DNA of 10,476 nt from Oscillospiraceae bacterium (GTDB taxonomy: Bacteria > Bacillota > Clostridia > Oscillospirales > CAG-272). The translations under genes and the position numbers were made by a program. Position 1 is the stretch's first letter. Each line of letters starts with the position of its first letter. Location of the stretch: contig SVTU01000049.1 in NCBI GenBank assembly GCA_015063655.1, positions 1-10,476 of the forward strand, given 5' to 3'. The notes under the pieces are model-generated. The model had not been told where the DNA came from, made no database searches, and saw only the letters and a list, made by a program, of their open reading frames with translations. This document shows, one piece after another, positions 1 through 6,456 of the stretch.

Positions 1-830
1 CCCCCAAGTACTTGCACATCGGTCCCTTGATGAAGATGGACGGCACGTCCAAGCGCAAGCTCTCCAAGCGAAAGGACCCCGAGCTTGCTTTGACCTACTA
101 TAAAGCAGAGGGCTATCCCGTTGAGGCAGTTTATGAGTATATCATGACCATTCTCAATTCTAACTACGAGGATTGGAGACGTGCCAATCCCTATGCCCCC
201 ACCAACGACTTTTCGTTCTCCTACAAGAAGATGAACCCTGCAGGCTCATTGTTTGACGTGGCAAAGCTCAACGACGTCTCCAAGAACGTGATCTCGCTGA
301 TGAGTGCCGATATGGTGTATACCTACGTAGCGGAGTGGGCAAAGGAATACGATGAGGGTTTTGCCAAGCTCTTTGAAGCAGACCCCGAGTATTCCCGCAG
401 GATCCTCTCTATCGGCCGAGGTGGCAAAAAGCCGAGAAAGGATATTGCCGTTTGGAGCGACGTCAAGCCTTACGTTGGCTTCTTCTATGACGAGCTGTTC
501 GCCTGCGAGGCGGACTACCCCCTCTCCTTTGACGTAAGCGACATCAAGGCTGCGCTGTCCAGCTTCTGCGAGACCTATGACGAGACCGACGATTCCAACG
601 CATGGTTTGATAAGATCAAGGGTATTGCCGACACCCTCGGTTTTGCCTCTGACATGAAGGCATATAAGGAATCCCCTGCCTCCTATAAGGGCAGTGTGGC
701 GGATATCAGCATGTTCCTTCGTGTAGCCGTTACGGGTCGTCTCAATTCTCCCGATATGTATTCGGTGATGCAGATCCTCGGCAAGGACCGTGTCATTTCC
801 CGTATTCAAAACAAAATCAATACACTCTAA
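1..830 (+). CDS. gltX: Glutamate--tRNA ligase, 3' part (5' end outside window)
   Basis: Class I aminoacyl-tRNA synthetase that charges tRNA-Glu with glutamate in the cytoplasm. The frame is open from base 3 to the TAA at 828-830, so about 275 C-terminal residues are present and the Rossmann core with its HIGH motif lies off the left edge. The KMSKS loop is seen as KLSKR at 57-71, followed by the family-typical RKDPE, then a helical stretch containing LNSNYEDWR and a long C-terminal anticodon-binding region. The text around KLSKRKDPE and LNSNxEDWR resembles the non-canonical GltX of Clostridia more than the Bacillus/E. coli enzyme; this is from memory of the family, not an alignment. glnS follows after 22 bases. 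A TTG at base 12 could be read as a start, but the frame is open upstream and a start there would leave no catalytic domain, so I treat the gene as truncated by the window edge. Confidence 0.9.
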   Translation, partial: PKYLHIGPLMKMDGTSKRKLSKRKDPELALTYYKAEGYPVEAVYEYIMTILNSNYEDWRRANPYAPTNDFSFSYKKMNPAGSLFDVAKLNDVSKNVISLMSADMVYTYVAEWAKEYDEGFAKLFEADPEYSRRILSIGRGGKKPRKDIAVWSDVKPYVGFFYDELFACEADYPLSFDVSDIKAALSSFCETYDETDDSNAWFDKIKGIADTLGFASDMKAYKESPASYKGSVADISMFLRVAVTGRLNSPDMYSVMQILGKDRVISRIQNKINTL

Positions 831-852
831 CCACCGAAAGGATATAACGACA

Positions 853-2514
853 ATGGAAGAAATTGCAAGCAATTTTATACATGAGATTATCGATGCCGAT
901 CTGCGTGAAAATCCCGAGATCAAGATCCACACCCGTTTTCCACCAGAGCCTAACGGATATCTCCATATCGGCTCTGCTAAGGCCATTCTGATCAACTACG
1001 AGACGGCCAAGAAGTACGGCGGCAAGTTTAATCTCCGCTATGATGACACCAACCCCACCAAGGAGGATACCGAGTTTGTAGACTCCATTTACGAGGATCT
1101 GATGTGGCTTGGCGCTGTTCCGAACGGCGGCATCTTCTACGGCTCTGACTACTTTGATAAGTGCTATGAGTATGCTATTAAGCTCATTAAAGAGGGCAAG
1201 GCATACGTATGCGACCTGAGCGCCGAGGAAATGAAGGAATACCGCGGAACGCTCACCGAGCCGGGACGCGAAAGCCCCTACCGCAATCGCTCGGTAGAAG
1301 AAAATCTTGAGCTGTTTGAACGCATGAAAAACGGTGAGTTCCCCGATGGCGCACGCACGCTCCGTGCCAAGATCGACATGGCCTCGCCCAATATCAACAT
1401 GCGTGACCCTGCTATCTACCGCATCGTGCATACCTCTCACCACCGCCAGGGCGACAAGTGGTGTATCTATCCCTTGTATGACTATGCACACCCCATTCAG
1501 GACGCCCTTGAGGGCATCACCTATTCCCTTTGCTCTCTGGAGTTTGAAAATCACCGTCCGCTGTACGAGTGGGTTATCGACAATATTGGAGACGTGGGCT
1601 TCCCTTCAAGCCCCAAGCAAAGAGAATTTGCCCGCCTCAACGTTACCAACACCGTCATGTCCAAGAGATACCTGCGTTATCTTGTTGAAAACGACATGGT
1701 TGACGGCTGGGACGATCCCCGCCTGCCCACCATTTGCGCTCTCCGACGCCGTGGCTATACGCCGACCGCAATCTTTAACTTTGTTCGCTCTGCGGGCATT
1801 GCCAAGGCAAACAGCTTAGTGGATATCGACATGCTGGAGCATGCGATCCGTGAGGAGCTGAACGAAACCGCTCCCCGCCGCATTGCGATCGAGTCCCCCA
1901 TCAAGGTCGTGATCACCAACTATCCCGAGGACAAGGAGGAGAGCTTCGAGCTTCCCAACCATCCTCAGCATCCTGAGCTTGGCACAAGAGCACTCCCCTT
2001 TACCCGTGAATTGTACATTGATGCCTCCGACTTCGCCGAGGTTCCTCCCCCCAAGTTCTTCCGACTTAAGCCCGATGGCGAGGTTCGCTTGATGGGTGCG
2101 TATATCATTCGCTGCCAGAGCATTATTCATAATGAGGACGGAAGCGTTAAGGAGATCCATTGCACGGCCGATCTTGAAACGAGAAACGGCAATCCCATCG
2201 ACGGCCGCAAGATCAAGGGCACCATTCATTGGCTCTCTGCCAAGCATGCCGTTCCCACCACCATGATGCTGTATGATAAGCTCTTCACCATCGAGAACGT
2301 TGGTGCTATTCCCGAGGATAAGACGTATAACGATTATCTCAACCCCGAATCTCTGCGTGTGGTGAGCACTGCCATGATTGAGCCTTCGCTCACGGATGCC
2401 AAGGCAGGTGACAAATTCCAGTTTGTCAGAAACGGCTACTACTGCAAGGACTCCAAGCACGAGAATACGTTTAACCGTATCGTTGGCCTCAAGGACAGCT
2501 TCCCGAAGAAATAA
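853..2514 (+). CDS. glnS: Glutamine--tRNA ligase
   Basis: Charges tRNA-Gln directly with glutamine in the cytoplasm. The product is 553 residues, essentially the length of the E. coli enzyme (about 554). The class I signature HIGH appears as HIGS (residues 38-41) within FPPEPNGYLHIGSAKA, and the KMSKS motif is VMSKR at 268-272, the same position as in E. coli. The C-terminal half carries the two-barrel anticodon-binding region (for example the RLKPDGEVRLMGAYI stretch and the FTIENVGAIPE region). The ATG at 853 is preferred because it has a GAAAGGA ribosome binding site at 836-842 and lies downstream of the gltX stop; the frame also stays open upstream, back into gltX. No YqeY extension is present at the C-terminus. 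Bacterial GlnRS is generally taken to derive from eukaryotes by transfer, and its presence suggests that Gln-tRNA need not come only from the GatCAB route. Confidence 0.97.
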   Translation: MEEIASNFIHEIIDADLRENPEIKIHTRFPPEPNGYLHIGSAKAILINYETAKKYGGKFNLRYDDTNPTKEDTEFVDSIYEDLMWLGAVPNGGIFYGSDYFDKCYEYAIKLIKEGKAYVCDLSAEEMKEYRGTLTEPGRESPYRNRSVEENLELFERMKNGEFPDGARTLRAKIDMASPNINMRDPAIYRIVHTSHHRQGDKWCIYPLYDYAHPIQDALEGITYSLCSLEFENHRPLYEWVIDNIGDVGFPSSPKQREFARLNVTNTVMSKRYLRYLVENDMVDGWDDPRLPTICALRRRGYTPTAIFNFVRSAGIAKANSLVDIDMLEHAIREELNETAPRRIAIESPIKVVITNYPEDKEESFELPNHPQHPELGTRALPFTRELYIDASDFAEVPPPKFFRLKPDGEVRLMGAYIIRCQSIIHNEDGSVKEIHCTADLETRNGNPIDGRKIKGTIHWLSAKHAVPTTMMLYDKLFTIENVGAIPEDKTYNDYLNPESLRVVSTAMIEPSLTDAKAGDKFQFVRNGYYCKDSKHENTFNRIVGLKDSFPKK

Positions 2515-2519
2515 ACCGT

Positions 2520-2538
2520 TCCAACACTGCATGTTGGA
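2520..2538 (+). promoter_or_regulatory. Small hairpin overlapping the ribosome binding site of the DUF1294 gene
   Basis: A perfect 7-bp inverted repeat, TCCAACA (2520-2526) and TGTTGGA (2532-2538) with a 5-base loop, begins 5 bases after the glnS stop. Its right arm covers the first three bases of GGAGG (2536-2540), the better of two adjacent Shine-Dalgarno sequences. A second one, AAAGGA (2541-2545), remains free. It could damp translation of the next gene or be a remnant 3' end structure. No U-tract follows, so it is not an intrinsic terminator. The repeat is seen in the sequence; any role is inferred. Confidence 0.4.
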
Positions 2539-2553
2539 GGAAAGGATAGCCAT

Positions 2554-2829
2554 ATGCTACTTAAGATCGCCCTTTGCTATCTTGCCGTCATATCCATTGT
2601 TTCCGTCATCGTGTGTATATATGATAAGATAGCCGCAAAGAAATTTCAGCGCCATCGCACGAGAGAGGCCACGCTTCTGCTTTTGTCCGCTCTCGGTGGC
2701 TCGGTTGCCATGCTTATCACAATGCTCATGATACGCCACAAGACCAAACACATGAAGTTCATGATCGGTATTCCCGTTATCATTATTGTTCAGCTTGCTC
2801 TTGTTTTCTCCATTCTCTTCCTGATGTAA
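2554..2829 (+). CDS. Small DUF1294-family membrane protein
   Basis: A 91-residue protein with three predicted membrane helices (about residues 2-22, 40-60 and 70-90). Family hallmarks of DUF1294 are visible: YDK at 23-25 just after helix 1, a basic segment with TRE at 36-38, GG at 48-49 in helix 2, and the basic loop RHKTKHMKF at 61-69 followed by the IP of helix 3. The loop is rich in Arg, Lys and His, which suggests it faces the cytoplasm. The biochemical role of the family is not known to me. The start is fixed by GGAGGAAAGGA at 2536-2545, eight bases before the ATG. It lies 39 bases after glnS and 21 bases before the MutS-like gene, so it is probably co-transcribed with both; nothing here links it functionally to either. 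Confidence 0.85.
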   Translation: MLLKIALCYLAVISIVSVIVCIYDKIAAKKFQRHRTREATLLLLSALGGSVAMLITMLMIRHKTKHMKFMIGIPVIIIVQLALVFSILFLM

Positions 2830-2850
2830 CGAAACGGAAAGGCTATTGCT

Positions 2851-4461
2851 ATGAAGCGTGATATGACCAATTTCAGTCTTATATATCCCTCGCTTGAGAA
2901 GCAGACCAACCGCTACAGCGGAAAGGATGCACCAAGCATCGATATGTATACGCTGGAGGAGCTTGGCTTGCTCGACGTATTCTCTCTCAAAAACAGCGAT
3001 CTTGACGAGTATTTTACCATGGACCCCGAGGTCATACAATACCGTATGGACGTCTTTGAGGATATGCTGGCTTGCCCCGATATTGCCGTAACCCTCAACA
3101 AGCTTATTCCCATTCTGTCGGATATTATGGAGCTCAGGCGCTTGGAGACCGACAGCGGGGATACCTCGTCTTATTTGGAGAGCATCACGGAGATCGAGCT
3201 GTATATTTCCAGCATCGAAACACTATATAACGGTCTTGAGCCTATCAAGGATAGCGTCAAGAGCAAATCCATTAAGACATTGATGGATTGTATCATCGAG
3301 CTGTACGAAAGCGATTATTACCGTGAGCTGAATGCAAAGCTTGAGGAGCTTTCTTCACGTGTGCGGGAGATCAAAAGCGTGACCATCGGTGTAAACCTTG
3401 ACGCACAGCTTCGCCCATCCAATGCGGGTGTGTTGTCCATCAATTCAGAGGCCTTTCGCTCGGGTGACGTTTTAGAAAAGATCCTGCGCTTGAACTTTAA
3501 GGAGGACGAGTTTACCTGCATTGCCAACCTCGTTCCCTTCACCAAGAAGCAGAATGACAACCAAAAGACCGCCCTGTCGTTGGCGTTCACCTCTGCCATT
3601 AACGACGTGTACCGTCAGTCGCTTCGCTCCTGGAAGCGTATCATTCAATCCTACGTTTTGGAGAACACGGATTTTCTTCTCAGTGTTATGCCTGAGATCG
3701 AGTTTTTGGTTCGAGGCACGGAGCTGTTGCGTAAGCTGTTGGATAAGGGCTGCCATCTGTGCAAGCCCACCGTTGCCAAGCTTTCTGACAGATCCTTTGT
3801 CGCCACGGGGCTGTATAACCCCTGTGTGGCACTCAAGGTTGAGGATGAGATCATAACCAATGATTTGGCATTTGATGTCGATAACGCCTATATTTACGTC
3901 CTTACAGGGCCTAACAGGGGCGGTAAGTCTGTGATCACCTGCGCCATGGGCATTTCAGTTGCTATGATGCAGCTTGGTATGTTTGTTCCGGCTCAGAAAG
4001 CCGTGATCAGCCCCGTGGATGCCATATTTACGCATTTTCCCACGGGTGCGGACGACACCATCGATAAAGGACGCCTGGGGGAGGAATGCGCCCGCCTTGG
4101 CGAGATCTTTGACAGCGTGACGGCTCAAAGCCTTGTGCTGTTGGATGAATCGCTTTCCTCAACAGGCTCTTACGAGGCCTCCTACATTGCCGCAGAGGTA
4201 TTGGCAGGTCTTGCACACGTTGGCTGTCGGGCACTCTTTTCCACGCACCTGCACGAGCTGGCCGCCGAGATCGACACGATCAATGCCAAGGCCAAACAGG
4301 ACGGTGGCGTGATGATCGACACACTGGTTGCAGGCATTGAGGAAGGAAAACGTTCCTTCAAAATCGTGCGTGCTAAGCCCGACGGAAAGAGCTATGCCCG
4401 AGACATTGCAGACAAATACGGACTTTCCTACGAGAATATTTTAAAGAAAATCCATTCATAA
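2851..4461 (+). CDS. MutS-family ATPase lacking the mismatch-recognition domain
   Basis: A 536-residue protein with a helical N-terminal part (about 1-330, resembling the MutS core/lever region) and a C-terminal MutS domain V ATPase. Walker A is TGPNRGGKS (352-360), Walker B is LVLLDES with D432 and E433, and the switch histidine is in FSTHLHELA (H466). It is much shorter than MutS1 (about 850 residues) and MutS2 (about 780). I see no N-terminal domain I with the mismatch-binding Phe-x-Glu motif, no C-terminal Smr nuclease, and no beta-clamp motif I can recognise. Two usually invariant segments differ: the ABC signature region reads DDTIDKGRLGEECARL (401-416) instead of a GQSTF-type sequence, and the GRGTS after Walker B is replaced by SLSSTGS. 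It is therefore a non-canonical MutS-like protein, perhaps in DNA structure recognition or recombination control; canonical mismatch repair is unlikely. The ATG at 2851 has GGAAAGG at 2836-2842; an ATG four codons later (2863) is a less well placed alternative. Confidence 0.88.
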   Translation: MKRDMTNFSLIYPSLEKQTNRYSGKDAPSIDMYTLEELGLLDVFSLKNSDLDEYFTMDPEVIQYRMDVFEDMLACPDIAVTLNKLIPILSDIMELRRLETDSGDTSSYLESITEIELYISSIETLYNGLEPIKDSVKSKSIKTLMDCIIELYESDYYRELNAKLEELSSRVREIKSVTIGVNLDAQLRPSNAGVLSINSEAFRSGDVLEKILRLNFKEDEFTCIANLVPFTKKQNDNQKTALSLAFTSAINDVYRQSLRSWKRIIQSYVLENTDFLLSVMPEIEFLVRGTELLRKLLDKGCHLCKPTVAKLSDRSFVATGLYNPCVALKVEDEIITNDLAFDVDNAYIYVLTGPNRGGKSVITCAMGISVAMMQLGMFVPAQKAVISPVDAIFTHFPTGADDTIDKGRLGEECARLGEIFDSVTAQSLVLLDESLSSTGSYEASYIAAEVLAGLAHVGCRALFSTHLHELAAEIDTINAKAKQDGGVMIDTLVAGIEEGKRSFKIVRAKPDGKSYARDIADKYGLSYENILKKIHS

Positions 4462-4479
4462 CAGGATAGGAGATATAAC

Positions 4480-4959
4480 ATGAAAAAAGAATTGTTAACA
4501 CTTTTGGAAAAGGACGCCAGAATGACCGTTGAGGAGCTCGCTGTTGTTCTCGGTGCTGACCGTGACGAGGTTGCCAGAGTGATTTCTGAATTAGAGGGCA
4601 GTGGCACGGTTTTGGGCTACAAGGCCGTCATAGACTGGGAAAAGACCGACAAGGAATGCGTCAATGCTATGATCGACGTAAAGCTCACTCCTCAGCGTGA
4701 TAGAGGCTTTGACCGTGTTGCCGAAAAGATCTATAACTACCCCGAGGTGCAATCCGTTTACCTGATGTCGGGCGGCTACGACCTCTCTGTGCAAATTGAG
4801 GGAAAGACTATGAAGGAGGTTGCCTTCTTCGTTATGCAAAAGCTGGCCACCATTGATACCGTAACGTCCACGGCAACTCATTTCGTCCTTCACAAATACA
4901 AGGACAAGGGCGTTATTTACGGTATATCCGACGTTGACGAGAGAGGTAACTGCAACTGA
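4480..4959 (+). CDS. Lrp/AsnC-family transcriptional regulator
   Basis: A 159-residue DNA-binding regulator of the feast/famine type. Residues 1-50 form the winged helix-turn-helix (LLEKDARMTVEELAVVLG, then the recognition helix near DEVARVISELE). Residues about 60-142 form the RAM ligand-binding and oligomerisation domain, with the typical SGGYDLSVQIEG at 97-108 and the last strand HFVLHKYKDKG. Family members bind amino acids or related metabolites and commonly regulate their own operon or neighbouring amino-acid genes. The ribosome binding site TAGGAG (4467-4472) sits seven bases before the ATG. The TGA at 4957-4959 overlaps the ATG of the aminotransferase, which implies translational coupling and makes that gene the most likely target or functional partner. 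The effector cannot be told from sequence. Confidence 0.93.
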   Translation: MKKELLTLLEKDARMTVEELAVVLGADRDEVARVISELEGSGTVLGYKAVIDWEKTDKECVNAMIDVKLTPQRDRGFDRVAEKIYNYPEVQSVYLMSGGYDLSVQIEGKTMKEVAFFVMQKLATIDTVTSTATHFVLHKYKDKGVIYGISDVDERGNCN

Positions 4960-6131
4960 TGATTGATTATAACAAGATTCTGTCTCCCGTTGTCAGGAAC
5001 ACGCCGAAGTCGGGCATACGAAAATACTTCGACCTTCTTGACACCATGGATGACATCGTCGGCTTGACAGTTGGTCAGCCCGATTTTGTTACACCGTGGC
5101 ATATCCGAGAAGCAGGCATTGAGAGCTTGGAAAAGGGTAAGACCTACTATACCTCCAACTCGGGAACGCTGGAGCTTCGCGAGGAGATCAACCGCTATCT
5201 GACAAGACGCTTCGACTTATCCTATGACCCGAAGAAGGAAATTATCGTAACAGTAGGCGGAAGTGAGGCTATTGATATTGCCTTGCGCAGCGTCATTGCC
5301 CCGGGTGACGAGATCATCGTTCCCACACCGTCCTTTGTTTGCTACTCTCCCTTGACCGCCATGGCAGACGGTGTGCCCGTTATTGTGGAGACCAAGAATG
5401 AGGATAAGTTTAAGCTGACACCCGAGGCCTTGCGTGCCGCTATCACGCCTAAAACCAAGATGCTCGTTCTTCCCTTCCCCAACAATCCGACGGGTGCTAT
5501 TATGACTCGAAAGGATCTGGAGGGCATAGCCGAGGTCCTAAGAGGAACAAACATTCTCGTTCTGTCCGATGAGATCTATGCCGAGATGACCTATTCGGGC
5601 TCTCACTGCTCGATCGCTTCCCTGGACGGCATGAAGGAACGCACCATCATCGTTAGCGGCTTCTCCAAGTCCTACGCTATGACGGGCTGGAGACTCGGCT
5701 ACGTGTGCGCCCCTGCCCCGCTTACCGAGCAGATGCTCAAGATCCACCAATATGCCATCATGTGCGCTCCCACTACCTCTCAGCTTGCCGCTACAGAGGC
5801 CGTACGCAACGGTGACGATGATATCGCCATGATGGTGGGTGAATACAACAGACGCCGTAAGTTTATCTACAACGGTCTTAAAGAAATCGGAATCAGCTCC
5901 TTTGAGCCTGAGGGTGCGTTCTATATCTTCCCCAAGATCGGCGATTTTGGGCTAACAAGTGAGGAATTCTGCAACCGCTTGCTCTATGATTACCACTGCG
6001 CTATTATCCCCGGAACGGCTTTTGGACAAGGTGGAGAGGGCTTTGCCCGTATTTCTTATGCCTATTCCATTAAGCATATCACACAAGCATTGGAGCGCAT
6101 AGAAGCCTTTGTAAAAGACTTAAAGAAATAA
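4959..6131 (+). CDS. Pyridoxal-phosphate aminotransferase, class I/II (fold type I)
   Basis: A 390-residue cytoplasmic aminotransferase of the aspartate aminotransferase superfamily. The Schiff-base lysine is K237 in SGFSKSYAMTGWR. Cofactor-binding residues are N176 in NNPTG, D204 and Y207 in LSDEIY, and the carboxylate-binding arginine is R364 in FARISYA. The N-terminal SGIRKYFDLL and VGLTVGQPDF are typical of the subgroup that includes aspartate/aromatic aminotransferases and B. subtilis PatA-like enzymes, so the substrate could be aromatic, aspartate-like or an acetyl-diaminopimelate precursor; sequence alone does not decide. The start overlaps the regulator's stop (TGATG); a weak GAGAGG lies upstream at 4941-4946 and coupling probably helps initiation. 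Its TAA abuts the terminator, so it is the last gene of the run. Confidence 0.94.
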   Translation: MIDYNKILSPVVRNTPKSGIRKYFDLLDTMDDIVGLTVGQPDFVTPWHIREAGIESLEKGKTYYTSNSGTLELREEINRYLTRRFDLSYDPKKEIIVTVGGSEAIDIALRSVIAPGDEIIVPTPSFVCYSPLTAMADGVPVIVETKNEDKFKLTPEALRAAITPKTKMLVLPFPNNPTGAIMTRKDLEGIAEVLRGTNILVLSDEIYAEMTYSGSHCSIASLDGMKERTIIVSGFSKSYAMTGWRLGYVCAPAPLTEQMLKIHQYAIMCAPTTSQLAATEAVRNGDDDIAMMVGEYNRRRKFIYNGLKEIGISSFEPEGAFYIFPKIGDFGLTSEEFCNRLLYDYHCAIIPGTAFGQGGEGFARISYAYSIKHITQALERIEAFVKDLKK

Positions 6132-6173
6132 AAAAATCAGCAATGAGCTTTATCACTCATTGCTGATTTTTTT
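6131..6173. terminator. Bidirectional intrinsic terminator
   Basis: Perfect 11-bp stem TCAGCAATGAG (6137-6147) and CTCATTGCTGA (6156-6166) with an 8-base loop. It is flanked by six or more A on the left and seven T (6167-6173) on the right. Read on the + strand it ends the aminotransferase operon; read on the - strand the A-tract becomes the U-tract and it ends the DUF4177-like gene. The aminotransferase stop codon ends at 6131 and the converging gene's stop begins at 6174 on the - strand, so both abut or overlap the element. Confidence 0.95.
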
Positions 6174-6375
6174 ACAGCTTCTCAAAAACCATGGTAGCTT
6201 GGATGCGGTCACCACCGCCAAAGCCCGTGCTTTGTCCCGACGCCGTGGAGATCGTATGTAGACGGTAGCCCTTTGCCGCCTGCTCGTTGATCACCCGTTC
6301 AAGCTCCGAGAGATTCTTTGAGCCTGTTCCCAAAAACTTTTCCTTCAAGGTCACCTGTAAAACAACGTATTGCAT
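6172..6375 (-). CDS. Small DUF4177-like protein
   Basis: A 67-residue soluble protein. It starts with a beta-strand rich segment (QYVVLQVTL), followed by a helix and turn of the kind seen in DUF4177 (LSELERVINEQAAKGYRLHTIST, residues 22-44, written with the conserved LE...N...GY pattern). A glycine-rich loop (about 47-55) and a final strand (ATMVFEKL) follow, an alpha/beta layout. No function is established for the family as far as I know. The start is supported by AAGGAG on the - strand (6383-6388), seven bases before the ATG. The gene is monocistronic: it has its own sigma-A promoter upstream and a terminator immediately after its stop. The extra glycine-rich insertion is the one distinctive trait. 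Confidence 0.8.
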   Translation of the reverse strand: MQYVVLQVTLKEKFLGTGSKNLSELERVINEQAAKGYRLHTISTASGQSTGFGGGDRIQATMVFEKL

Positions 6376-6403
6376 ATGTTTTTCTCCTTATTGTCTTTTT
6401 TTT

Positions 6404-6432
6404 ATTATACCATACGACAAAAAGGAAGTCAA
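6404..6432 (-). promoter_or_regulatory. Sigma-A promoter of the DUF4177-like gene
   Basis: On the - strand: -35 TTGACT (6427-6432), a spacer of exactly 17 bases, and -10 TATAAT (6404-6409), preceded by TGG, which makes an extended -10 (TGnTATAAT). This is close to the vegetative consensus in every element, so strong transcription in growing cells is expected, unlike the sporulation gene just upstream. The start point would fall near 6397, giving a leader of about 20 bases with the ribosome binding site. Confidence 0.9.
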
Positions 6433-6433
6433 G

Positions 6434-6456
6434 AAAAAAACTATTACAGAATAATA
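6434..6456 (-). terminator. spoIVA: Weak candidate terminator overlapping the spoIVA stop
   Basis: On the - strand, TATTA (6452-6456) and TAATA (6442-6446) can pair around a 5-base loop, followed by G and seven T (6434-6440). The stem is only five A/T pairs and includes the stop codon, so it would be a poor terminator. It is listed because no better structure separates spoIVA from the downstream promoter; read-through into the DUF4177-like gene is plausible. Confidence 0.22.

Noticed and set aside
790..852. Upstream extension of glnS into the gltX coding end.
   Set aside because: Only the ATG at 853 has a ribosome binding site, and starting there gives the family's normal N-terminus.
246..2553. 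Long open frames on the - strand opposite gltX and glnS (246-995, 817-1554, 1816-2553).
   Set aside because: They lie wholly opposite well-recognised synthetase genes, encode no recognisable domain and lack good ribosome binding sites. They arise from the codon bias of the true genes.
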